64,000 nt of DNA from the NCBI RefSeq assembly GCF_009695545.1, contig NZ_VUNS01000016.1, forward strand, positions 62,001 through 126,000, in the 5' to 3' direction. Positions 43,901 through 50,667 of the stretch are shown here, in pieces. The translations under genes were made by a program, and so were the position numbers. Each line of letters starts with the position of its first letter. The first letter of the stretch is position 1. This stretch comes from Victivallis lenta. Its GTDB lineage: Bacteria; Verrucomicrobiota; Lentisphaeria; Victivallales; Victivallaceae. The notes beneath the pieces were generated by a model that ran no database searches, was not told where the DNA came from, and was given only the letters and a program-made list of their open reading frames with translations.

Positions 43901-44741
43901 CTTCATCGTCGACAATCCGACGCTCGGCGGGGATCCGGCGCCGGACCGTCCGAAGGAGCTTCTGCTCGAATATGCGTATCGGGGGGAACGCGTCACGAAG
44001 GTTTATCCGGAGTGGGCGAAGGTTTCGCTCTCCGCCGCTTTCTTCGTTCCCGGCGGCGGCGCGGAGCCGTTCATCGACCGCGACGGACGGTGTGCGGTGC
44101 TGTTCCTGCAGCCCGGTGAAGCGGAGTATCGCCTTCCCGGCGGGAAAATCTGGAAAGCGGCGTCCGGCGTTCTTCCGGAGCCGCTGGCGCTCGACCGGGA
44201 GTGGTCGCTGTCGTTTCCGCCCGGACTCGGAGCGCCGGAGCGGATCGAACTGCCCGAGCTGATTTCCTGGAGCGACCACGCCGACGACGGCGTCCGGTAT
44301 TTTTCGGGAACGGCGGTCTATCACAAGCGCTTCGAACTTCCGGCCGGGGTGACCGGCGCGGGCCGGCGTCACTATCTGGAGCTCGGCGCCGTGAAGAACC
44401 TGGCCCGGGTCAGGTTGAACGGCGCCGACCTCGGGCTGCTCTGGAAGCCGCCGTTCCGGGTCGAAGTGACGGAACGGCTGAAGCCCGGGATGAACGAGCT
44501 TCAGGTCGAGGTCACCAATTTGCTTGTGAACCGGATGATCGGCGACGAACAGCTCTCCGGCAGGGACCCGGAACGCGACGGCTTTCCGGAGTGGGTTTTA
44601 TCCGACCGCTCCGATTCCGGCAGCGGCCGCTACACCTGGTCGACCTGGAAGGGGTGGGCGAGAGATGACAAGCCGCTCGCGTCGGGACTCCTCGGCCCGG
44701 TCCGGCTGCTGACCGGCGCCGTGGTCCGGCAGGATTTCTGA
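40911..44741 (+). CDS. GH106-type alpha-L-rhamnosidase, exported
   Basis: A 1276-residue secreted enzyme. The signal peptide (FFSFVALCLLAGRLCA) is followed by the GH106-like opening FANPPPEYRVHTWYHW and a catalytic barrel region to about 640 (GVHNCPGWSSSGGPWI, YGIIDSYEVGGQNWT, SCLEPYGGPFE, IGAEAFTTD). From about 875 to 1045 are two tandem repeats of roughly 85 residues (LEVVEALYRERD and IEIVRAVYRPRG, each with VTD-V and DPAPxR then K-LLL), like DUF3395-type domains. A galactose-binding-like beta-sandwich with the GH106/GH2 signature LELGAVKNLARVRLNG ends the protein. GGAGGG 8 nt upstream supports the start. Rhamnosidase is the best family guess; the exact linkage is unknown. Confidence 0.82.
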   Translation: MRNVFFSFVALCLLAGRLCAADSLREGFANPPPEYRVHTWYHWSSNFVTPEGITADLEAMKKAGIGTVHLFAAAMSRMPSGPAILTEKWRENVRHFASEARRLGLQAGVHNCPGWSSSGGPWIRPEDAMQFLVSSEAEVAGGGKRTVTLPQPEIRNGYYRDVALLAFPAAPSPEVTKISATFTKFPSFPLSLPLKEKGSSAELRFDFSELTPLRFAELKFGETHLYVRGEIELSPDGVNFTKAGTFDFGIHNDQRGPKYVPFGDRPVKARSARIRFRDRVRPVWIGPADVRLESVRFTGQAMIPQIELQNASGSSFGFRPPAAGYAAAAGIAPESIIDLTGKLNAAGQLEWEVPPGTWKLLRIGHTPTGKRNAPASLSGLECDKLSRRGLDAHWPGMMEKYLADTKGFDVLRYGIIDSYEVGGQNWTDGLDREFETRRGYPLKPYLPAVLGYAVGTPEESARFLYDFQKTVAELFAENYFGRFTELCRRSGLLSCLEPYGGPFESMQSGKSADLPAGEFWIGGAPPDKLAASIGRVYGKKTIGAEAFTTDALPGRWLQDPYQLKEYGDRAWCRGINLFMLHSYVHQPWLHVRPGVTLGRHGAHFNRNNTWFREAGAWLDYVRRGQYLLQSGQAVADVLVLSGESVPNRFPAENGLDGYDFDYCDVETLLSRLTVRDGRIFLPDGRSYALFSLGTDRYLSRAVLRRVRELLEAGAVVAGVAPLGSPTLADRGSEAEYRRLVADLWESGRYEDRLIPAGKVADAVRALKLAPDFAGPVEFGFQHRKIGERDIYLVSSGSDRSFCGTVSFRVTGVAPELWDPATGETVPAPVWETQGGRTAVQLRLPPKGSIFVVFSPEAGTKKHLLPPAAPVPARLEVVEALYRERDAAAGGAEVTDAVRRLIDDSGLHFPVNTKSFGIADPAPGRYKVLLLKFRGGDGVLHELRTPEYGRVSLDAGKYDRSAALPIEIVRAVYRPRGEENGKDVTDEVKKLFTPAGLDFIVDNPTLGGDPAPDRPKELLLEYAYRGERVTKVYPEWAKVSLSAAFFVPGGGAEPFIDRDGRCAVLFLQPGEAEYRLPGGKIWKAASGVLPEPLALDREWSLSFPPGLGAPERIELPELISWSDHADDGVRYFSGTAVYHKRFELPAGVTGAGRRHYLELGAVKNLARVRLNGADLGLLWKPPFRVEVTERLKPGMNELQVEVTNLLVNRMIGDEQLSGRDPERDGFPEWVLSDRSDSGSGRYTWSTWKGWARDDKPLASGLLGPVRLLTGAVVRQDF

Positions 44742-44770
44742 AAGGATTCTTTTTTCGTCCCGGCAGGCCG

Positions 44771-44798
44771 TTGCAATTGGCGGAAGGCGCGCTATATT
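44771..44798 (+). promoter_or_regulatory. Promoter of the glycosidase-MlaA operon
   Basis: TTGCAA, 16 bp, TATATT, 50 nt before the ATG at 44849. Confidence 0.5.
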
Positions 44799-44848
44799 AC
44801 ATCCGGTAATATGGAACAGTAAGCGTTGACAACGAAAGAGTTTTCTAC

Positions 44849-46090
44849 ATGCCTCCCTTCTCCGGAAACAGAGCGGTCCTGCTGGAACTGGCCCTGAAGC
44901 AGACCCGTAAAATGTTCAATTCCCCCTGCGGCGGCCTGAAGCGTCCCTACCTTGATCCCGGCGCGCAATATGCCCGGAACCTGTGGGACTGGGATTCCTA
45001 CTGGGCTTCCGTCGCTTTGCTCGGCATCGCGGCGGAAGTGAAGGATGACGCGTTTTCCGCCGAAGTGCTGAAACACGCGAAGGGGTCGCTGCTGACCTTC
45101 TTCGACTATCAGGCGCCCGACGGCAGCATGCCGATCCTGCTCGACGGCGAGGGCGTCGATGTATTCGAAACCCGCAATCCCGGGCAGAATATCGGCAAGC
45201 CGATCCATGCGCAGTTTGCGCTGCTGCTCGAGGAACGCGGCGCGTTCGACGATGCGGAGAAAGCCATGCTGCTGCGCGGCCTCCGCCGCCTTGCCGAATG
45301 CCGGATCAACCGCTCCCGGAGCTGTCCGACCGGGCTTTTTGTCTGGAATACCGATGCGGCGATCGGCGTGGACGACGATCCGACCGCCTGGGGGCGGCCG
45401 CCGAAGTCGAGCGCGCATATCTACCTGAACTGCCTCGTCTACGCCGATTTTCGCGCCGCGGAAACGCTGGCCGGCCGGATCGGGGATACCGAAAGCGTCC
45501 GCTTTTTCCGGCAGGAGGCGGATGCGCTCGGGGAAGCGGTCCGACGCTGCTGTTACGACCGCCGCGACGGGCTCTACTACACGGTCGACGTGCAGTGCGT
45601 CACGACCCATCCGAAATTCAGCATGTTCACGCTGAATGCGTCGCTTGACGCATTCTGGCAGGTCCTGCCGCTGAAAATCGGGGCGTGGAGCTCGTTCCTG
45701 CCGCTCTGGTGCGGTATTGCGCGGCAGGAGGAGGCCGGGCGCATGGTGCGCGAGCACCTCATGAATCCGGCCCGTTTCTGGACGCCGTGGGGCATCCGCT
45801 CCCTCGCGGCGGATGAGGTTATGTACCGCCCGGACGATTCGCGCGGCAATCCGTCGAACTGGCTCGGGCCGGTCTGGATCATCAGCTGTTACATGGTCTG
45901 GCTCGGGCTCAAGCGCTACGGCTTCGAAGCCGAGGCGTCGCAGCTGGCCGAAAACGTGGTCGGCAATCTCGCGGAGGATTGCCGCCGGAACAATGTACTG
46001 CACGAATATTACAGCGGCGAAACCGGAGAAGGGATTTCAGGGCCCGGCTTCCTGAACTGGAATCTGCTTGCGCTGCTTATGCATCCGTGA
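44849..46090 (+). CDS. Cytosolic (alpha/alpha)6 glycosidase, GH63/GH37-like
   Basis: A 413-residue protein without a signal peptide. Its motifs match the (alpha/alpha)6-toroid clan GH-G (GH63/GH37-like): LWDWDSYWASVAL near the N-terminus with the candidate acid Asp, DPTAWGRPPKSSAHI, NPSNWLGPVWIISCYMVW and, near the end, HEYYSGETGEGISGPGFLNW with the candidate general base Glu. Related bacterial enzymes hydrolyse alpha-glucosides, mannosylglycerate or glucosylglycerate. The MlaA-fusion gene starts 17 bp downstream, apparently in one transcript. Confidence 0.78.
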   Translation: MPPFSGNRAVLLELALKQTRKMFNSPCGGLKRPYLDPGAQYARNLWDWDSYWASVALLGIAAEVKDDAFSAEVLKHAKGSLLTFFDYQAPDGSMPILLDGEGVDVFETRNPGQNIGKPIHAQFALLLEERGAFDDAEKAMLLRGLRRLAECRINRSRSCPTGLFVWNTDAAIGVDDDPTAWGRPPKSSAHIYLNCLVYADFRAAETLAGRIGDTESVRFFRQEADALGEAVRRCCYDRRDGLYYTVDVQCVTTHPKFSMFTLNASLDAFWQVLPLKIGAWSSFLPLWCGIARQEEAGRMVREHLMNPARFWTPWGIRSLAADEVMYRPDDSRGNPSNWLGPVWIISCYMVWLGLKRYGFEAEASQLAENVVGNLAEDCRRNNVLHEYYSGETGEGISGPGFLNWNLLALLMHP

Positions 46091-46107
46091 GGAAAAGGAG
46101 GGGCATC

Positions 46108-48231
46108 TTGAAAAACTCCTGGCTGCGATTGACCGGCGGAGTGCTGGCCTTGATTCTGTTTGCCGGCTGTGCTTCCACGCCGGAACCGGCTCCGGCCGAA
46201 GGGCCGTGGACGCCGAGCGAACTCTCTTTCGCCCTGTCCGGCAACGACCCGGTCGAGGGATTCAACCGTTCGATGTTCGCGGTGACGGATTTCGGCATGG
46301 AATATGTCGTCGATCCGCTCGGCCGGGTCTACACTTCGATCCTGCCGCGCCCGGCGATCGAGAAGTTCAACAATCTCTGCGTGAACCTGGAATTTCCCGC
46401 CCGGGCGTTCAGCTGTCTCGGCCGGGCCGAGTTCGGGGGGGCGTGGGATGAGCTCTGCCGTTTTCTGATCAACACGACCGTCGGCATCGCCGGATTGTTT
46501 GACCCGGCCGGAGCGTGGTTCGACATCTACTCGACCGAGTCGGATTTCGGGCAGATGTTCGCGGCGTGGGGAATCGGCCCGGGTTGCACGTTCATCCTGC
46601 CGTTCATGGCGTCGCTGAACGTGCGTGACGGCGTCGGCAGCATCTTCGACATGGCGTTCGACATCAAAACCTACATCCCGTACGCGGGTTACGCGACGGC
46701 GCTGAACCGGATGGTCGTGGCGCACCGCGCCTACGAAAAGGCAGTCGCCGGCAGTGCGGACCGTTACAAGACCTATCATGAGATGATGCTTCTGCGCCGC
46801 CAGCTGCAGCTGAAGATGTATTTCTACAATGCGCTGAATGCGGCGGCCGAGGCGCGCAAGGCCGGAATCCGGCCGGAGTTGCCGCCGGACCGGCCTGTCG
46901 CGCCGAAACCGGAGTGGGTGTCGGCCGGGTGGCGGACGATTCCGGGTTTCCGCCCCCAGAGCCCGGTGCTCGACACGATGCGCGTGGCGATGTTCCAGCC
47001 GCAGAATGACGACGACCCGTGGTATTTCCGGCTGTCGGTCTTCAACGGAGACTTCACGAAGAAATGCGATGTGCGGGAGATCCGGTTCGGGGAGGAGCTG
47101 CCGGCGCTGCGTTACGGCTACTGGCACGCGGAGAACGCCGCACCCGAAACGGCGGAGGAGCGCCTGCTCGCCGGCGAAAACGGCGGCCGGCCGGAGAAGC
47201 TGCTGGTTCTGCTGCCCGGCATCGGCGGCGATTACTCCGGCATGACCTCGACCGCACTGGCGGAGCTGTTTTACCGCAGCGGCTGGTCGGTCGCCGTGCT
47301 GGACAGCACCTTCACCTGGCAGTTCTACCTCGCCACCGGCGGCGTACTGCCGGGATTTCTGCCGCAGGACGGAGAAAACGTGCGCCGTGCGATCACCCTC
47401 GTGCTCGACGATCTCAAGCAGGAGAAACTGTTCAACCCGTTCCGGAGCCGGATCACCTTGATGGGGTACTCGTTCGGCGCGATGCACACGCTGAAGGTGG
47501 CGGAGCTGGAACAGCAGTCGAACCGGCTCTGCATCGACCGTTATGTGGCGATCAATCCGCCGGTCGATCTGCGTTATGCGATGAAGCAGGCTGATGCGCT
47601 GGCCGGAACCGGCCGCGACTGGGATGCGGACAAGGCCGTTGCGACGGTGATCGAAATCGCCGGCAAGGCGATGGGGGCGATGCAGAACCGTTATCCGTCC
47701 TACGATCCGGAGAATCCCGGCGAAGAGCCGTTCAACTACGGCGTCCCGCTCTCGCAGGAGGAGGCGGATTATCTGGCGGCGCTTTATTTCAAGACTTCCA
47801 TGCGCGGGCTCCTGTTCACGGCGCACCGCGAAAAGGGGCTGCCGGCGCTTTCGACGGAGTACCGCTGGGGCAGGCGCACCGAGCTCTACCGTGAAATCGA
47901 CCGGGTCGGCTTCGAAGAGTATGCCGAAAAATTCATCTCCCCGGAACTTGCGCCGCTGACGCTGGAAGAGCTTTATGCGCAGTCGAATCTGCGGGCTTTC
48001 GGCGATTCGCTGGCGGCGAATCCGAAGGTGCGCGTCGTGCACAGCGCGGATGACTTCCTGCTCTCCGGGGAGGATCGCCGTTTCCTGGACCGGACGTTCG
48101 GCGGGCGGCTGGTCTGGTTCGACTGCGGCGGACACCTCGGCAATCTGTATGTGAAAAGCGTCCAGCAGACGCTTCTTGATCTGGCCGAAACGAACAACGA
48201 ACCTGTCATTACGGAAAGTGTATGCAAATGA
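46108..48231 (+). CDS. MlaA (VacJ)-like lipoprotein fused to a serine alpha/beta-hydrolase
   Basis: A 707-residue predicted outer-membrane lipoprotein. The start is TTG at 46108 with AAGGAGGGG 4 nt upstream. A lipobox (ILFAGC, Cys21, Ala at +2) is followed by an MlaA domain, about residues 45-230: GNDPVEGFNRSMF, RFLINTTVGIAGLFDPAG, DFGQMFAAWGIGPGC and ILPFMASLNVRDGVGS. The C-terminal half, about 360-690, is an alpha/beta-hydrolase: LLVLLPGIGG, nucleophile elbow MGYSFGAM (Ser455), acid Asp648/649 in HSADDF, His676 in DCGGHLGN. MlaA normally removes misplaced phospholipids from the outer leaflet with OmpC/F; fusion to a potential lipase is unusual. It overlaps the next gene by 4 bases (ATGA). 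Confidence 0.85.
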   Translation: MKNSWLRLTGGVLALILFAGCASTPEPAPAEGPWTPSELSFALSGNDPVEGFNRSMFAVTDFGMEYVVDPLGRVYTSILPRPAIEKFNNLCVNLEFPARAFSCLGRAEFGGAWDELCRFLINTTVGIAGLFDPAGAWFDIYSTESDFGQMFAAWGIGPGCTFILPFMASLNVRDGVGSIFDMAFDIKTYIPYAGYATALNRMVVAHRAYEKAVAGSADRYKTYHEMMLLRRQLQLKMYFYNALNAAAEARKAGIRPELPPDRPVAPKPEWVSAGWRTIPGFRPQSPVLDTMRVAMFQPQNDDDPWYFRLSVFNGDFTKKCDVREIRFGEELPALRYGYWHAENAAPETAEERLLAGENGGRPEKLLVLLPGIGGDYSGMTSTALAELFYRSGWSVAVLDSTFTWQFYLATGGVLPGFLPQDGENVRRAITLVLDDLKQEKLFNPFRSRITLMGYSFGAMHTLKVAELEQQSNRLCIDRYVAINPPVDLRYAMKQADALAGTGRDWDADKAVATVIEIAGKAMGAMQNRYPSYDPENPGEEPFNYGVPLSQEEADYLAALYFKTSMRGLLFTAHREKGLPALSTEYRWGRRTELYREIDRVGFEEYAEKFISPELAPLTLEELYAQSNLRAFGDSLAANPKVRVVHSADDFLLSGEDRRFLDRTFGGRLVWFDCGGHLGNLYVKSVQQTLLDLAETNNEPVITESVCK

Positions 48232-48617
48232 AAACCGGAATTCTGATTGGAATCGCCGCGGCGGCGCTGAGCCTCTTCTGCGGCTGCGCCCCGACCATGA
48301 CCGTCAACGGGCAGACCTATACGATCCTCACGCAGAGCGAGGAGCAGGAGCTTGTGACCCAGGCGCGCCGCCTGCTCGGCAGACCCGGCAAAGCGCTGAA
48401 CAAAGAGGAGGTCCGGTTCGTCCAGAAGACCGACCCGGAGGTGAAGATCGAGTATCAGGGGGACCGTACCGGCGAAGCGCAGATCATCTGGAGGACTCCC
48501 GAAAAAATCATCACGATGCACTTCGGCGGCGAATTTCTCACCGAAAGAATGGGCTGGACGTTCGAGACCGAAAAGCCCATGCCGGAAGTGCTGAAATTCA
48601 TCCCGCAGGCGCAATGA
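48228..48617 (+). CDS. Small lipoprotein of unknown function
   Basis: A 129-residue protein with a lipoprotein signal (ILIGIAAAALSLFCGC, lipidation most likely at Cys20). I do not recognise the family. The mature part is charged, with a repeated TVNGQTYTILTQSEEQELV-like beta/helix start and a Trp-containing C-terminus (RMGWTFETEKPMPEVL). It starts inside the stop of the MlaA-fusion gene (ATGA) and its own stop overlaps the next start in the same way, so the three products are probably made in fixed ratio. ATG 48222 is a less likely start. Confidence 0.75.
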   Translation: MKTGILIGIAAAALSLFCGCAPTMTVNGQTYTILTQSEEQELVTQARRLLGRPGKALNKEEVRFVQKTDPEVKIEYQGDRTGEAQIIWRTPEKIITMHFGGEFLTERMGWTFETEKPMPEVLKFIPQAQ

Positions 48618-49738
48618 GCAGGCGGGACCGGAACCGGCAGCGGCTGCGGTTGTTGGCCTGCGGCATCGGAGCGGCGCTTCTGGCCGGCTGTGCCGCCGCG
48701 CCGCCGGAACCTTCGCCGTCCGCTGCGGCTGCGCCTCCCGCGGCCGCTGCGGTTTTCGATCTCGGCGCCGCGCTGGAACTCTCCGCCCGGCAGCAGCTTG
48801 ATGTTGAAACGGTCGAATCGCTGCGGCTGATCGCCGTGGAGCATGTCGACAACACGATGCTGCTGCGGCTGCCCGGAATCGCGGAGGAGTTTCGCGCCGG
48901 GGCGGATTATCCGGCTGACCGGCTGCCGGAGCTGCTCGACGGGGCGATCGCCTACAACCATATCCTCTCGGCGCCGCCCGGCAGTGATCTGGTCGAAGAG
49001 CGTCGTCCGCGCGTTGCGCAGCTGCTGGCATTCGCCGGAGCGGCGAACTGGTCGAAGCTGGCCGCCGTCCGCGAAAAAATCGCGTTGTCGGGCGGCATCG
49101 GCACGCCGGAGCTGCGCCAGGAGGAGGCGGATCTGCTGCTCGAGCTGCGGATTGCCACCGGGCTTGACACGGAAGCGCTCGAACAATTCTCCTTCGGCAG
49201 CCTTGCGGAGCCGCGGCTTCTGGTTTTCGACCTGGCCGGATTGCAGCGTTATGCGGCCCGCAGCCGGAGCGAGTCGACGCTGTCGGGATTCCCGGCGGAG
49301 CTGCCTGGAAAAGTTCGTGCCGGAATCGGTTCGGAGCGGGCGGAGATTCCGCTGCTGGCCGAATTGCTTTACCGCCTGCCGCGCCGGCTGGCTGAAGTGC
49401 AGCTGGCTTCGCCGAACCGCGACTGCCGCGAGCTGGCCGCCCTCGGTTCGGCGGTCGGAATCGCGTTCGAAATCGAGCTGTCGCTGAACCGCCTGCGGAA
49501 AGCATGGGATGAGTTCGAGCAGGCGAAACGGAAATCCGAGCTCACTCCGGATGCCGTCGAACTGAAGATGAAGCTGGCCGACACGCGGAAGGAGTGGCGG
49601 CTCGCCTACTACCGGCTGCTGACCGACCTCGGCTGCTCCGATCTGACTGTGCCGTTCGCTGCAAACGGCGGCAGCGGCGGAGATGAGCTTTCTCCGGAAA
49701 AAAGCCGGGAACTGCTCCGGCTGCTGCTGCCGGAGTGA
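48614..49738 (+). CDS. Helical lipoprotein, possibly TolC-like
   Basis: A 374-residue predicted lipoprotein (ACGIGAALLAGC, Cys about residue 20), with an Ala/Pro-rich linker and then long amphipathic helices. The segment FDLGAALELSARQQLDVETV and the closing heptad-rich LKMKLADTRKEWRLAYYRLL resemble the helical hairpins of outer-membrane efflux proteins of the TolC family, though beta-barrel strands are not obvious and the protein is shorter than TolC. It overlaps the upstream small lipoprotein by 4 bases. Its last 197 bases are antisense to the tail of the GIN-domain gene. Function unknown. Confidence 0.65.
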   Translation: MSRRDRNRQRLRLLACGIGAALLAGCAAAPPEPSPSAAAAPPAAAAVFDLGAALELSARQQLDVETVESLRLIAVEHVDNTMLLRLPGIAEEFRAGADYPADRLPELLDGAIAYNHILSAPPGSDLVEERRPRVAQLLAFAGAANWSKLAAVREKIALSGGIGTPELRQEEADLLLELRIATGLDTEALEQFSFGSLAEPRLLVFDLAGLQRYAARSRSESTLSGFPAELPGKVRAGIGSERAEIPLLAELLYRLPRRLAEVQLASPNRDCRELAALGSAVGIAFEIELSLNRLRKAWDEFEQAKRKSELTPDAVELKMKLADTRKEWRLAYYRLLTDLGCSDLTVPFAANGGSGGDELSPEKSRELLRLLLPE

Positions 49739-50531
49739 CTGCCGCAGGCGATGCTCCGGCCTGCCGCTTGCTGACCCTGGCGGAGCCGGAGAGCTCCAGT
49801 TTCACTTCCGGTTCGCCCGAATAGAGAATCCGGGAGGCGCCGCTCGCCTGAACGTCGAGAAGTTTCTCCGCCTCAAGCTGCACCGAACTTGAGCCGCTCA
49901 GGCGCAATTCCGCCGTCCGGCATTTCCCGATGGTCGCGGTGCAGCTGCCGCTCTGCTTCAGAACGAGCGTGCCGCAACTGCCGCCGAGTGCCAGTTTCGA
50001 ACTGCCGGAAAGCCTGAAATCGGCTGTTTCGAGTTTGCCGTCAAGCGTGAAATCGGTCGAGCCGCTCGCCCGGACCTGAAGCCGGTCGGCATCGAGCGAC
50101 GGAATCCGCACTTTCGAGCCGCCGGAGAGCCGCCACTCGGTTGCTGTTGTGACCTTTCCGCCGACCTCGACCGCGGAAGAGCCGGAAAACGCCAGTTTTT
50201 CCGGCATCTGCCGGAGCGACAGCCGAAGCTCCGGCCGCCTGCTCGGACGGATGGAGGCATTCACCCGCACGGTCAGAAGGCCGGCGCTGTTTTCCGCCGA
50301 GATCTCCGACTGCAGGTTTTCGTCGATGACGACGACGCACTGCTCCTGTTCCGCATCCGGCAGAATGGTGACCAGCCACTCTCCGCCGACCTTCAGCTGC
50401 GAAACGCTGCCGGGATCGACGTCCCTTTCCGTGATGACTCCATTGCCGACGACGGCGGGGGCGCCGCAGCCGCTGATGACTGACCAGGAAACCGTTCCGA
50501 GAAACGCGAAGAATCCGGCCGTTTTTTTCAT
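49542..50531 (-). CDS. GIN-domain (DUF2807-like) lipoprotein
   Basis: A 329-residue exported protein. The signal and lipobox (FLGTVSWSVISGC) precede a GIN-like beta-helix rich in repeated short strands: LAFSGSSAVEV, WRLSGGSKVRI, VRASGSTDFTL, FRLSGSSKLAL, LRLSGSSSVQL, KLELSGSARV. Such domains occur in putative adhesins and autotransporter-like proteins. The domain ends near SARVSKR, but the frame continues about 75 residues into sequence that is antisense to the convergent lipoprotein gene and looks non-native. The family's usual stop appears lost, or the assembly has an error. ATG 50531 has AAAGGG at 9 nt. Confidence 0.75.
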   Translation of the reverse strand: MKKTAGFFAFLGTVSWSVISGCGAPAVVGNGVITERDVDPGSVSQLKVGGEWLVTILPDAEQEQCVVVIDENLQSEISAENSAGLLTVRVNASIRPSRRPELRLSLRQMPEKLAFSGSSAVEVGGKVTTATEWRLSGGSKVRIPSLDADRLQVRASGSTDFTLDGKLETADFRLSGSSKLALGGSCGTLVLKQSGSCTATIGKCRTAELRLSGSSSVQLEAEKLLDVQASGASRILYSGEPEVKLELSGSARVSKRQAGASPAAVTPAAAAGAVPGFFPEKAHLRRCRRLQRTAQSDRSSRGRSAAGSRRAATPSACRPASSSVRRHPE

Positions 50532-50575
50532 GATGCCCATCCCTTTTTGAGAGCAGTGATGACTGGAACTGGTGT

Positions 50576-50604
50576 ATAATATACTTTGCCGAAGAAAAAT
50601 ACAA
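50576..50604 (-). promoter_or_regulatory. Promoter of the GIN-domain gene
   Basis: On the minus strand TTGTAT, 17 bp, TATTAT, 45 nt before the ATG at 50531. Confidence 0.55.
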
Positions 50605-50636
50605 TATGAAAAAGGGATTTTCCGCGATAAATGCCT

Positions 50637-50661
50637 CCGGCAGCGGCGGGAACGCTGCCGG
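50637..50661 (-). terminator. Hairpin terminator of module B
   Basis: CCGGCAGCG and CGCTGCCGG form a 9-bp stem with a 7-nt loop, 6 nt past the stop of the glycosidase at 50668. Only a short ATTTAT follows on the minus strand. Confidence 0.45.
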
Positions 50662-50667
50662 CGGCGT

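Noticed and set aside
41469-44372. 967-codon open frame opposite the rhamnosidase
   Set aside because: Antisense to a gene with clear GH106 motifs; composition is shadow-like.
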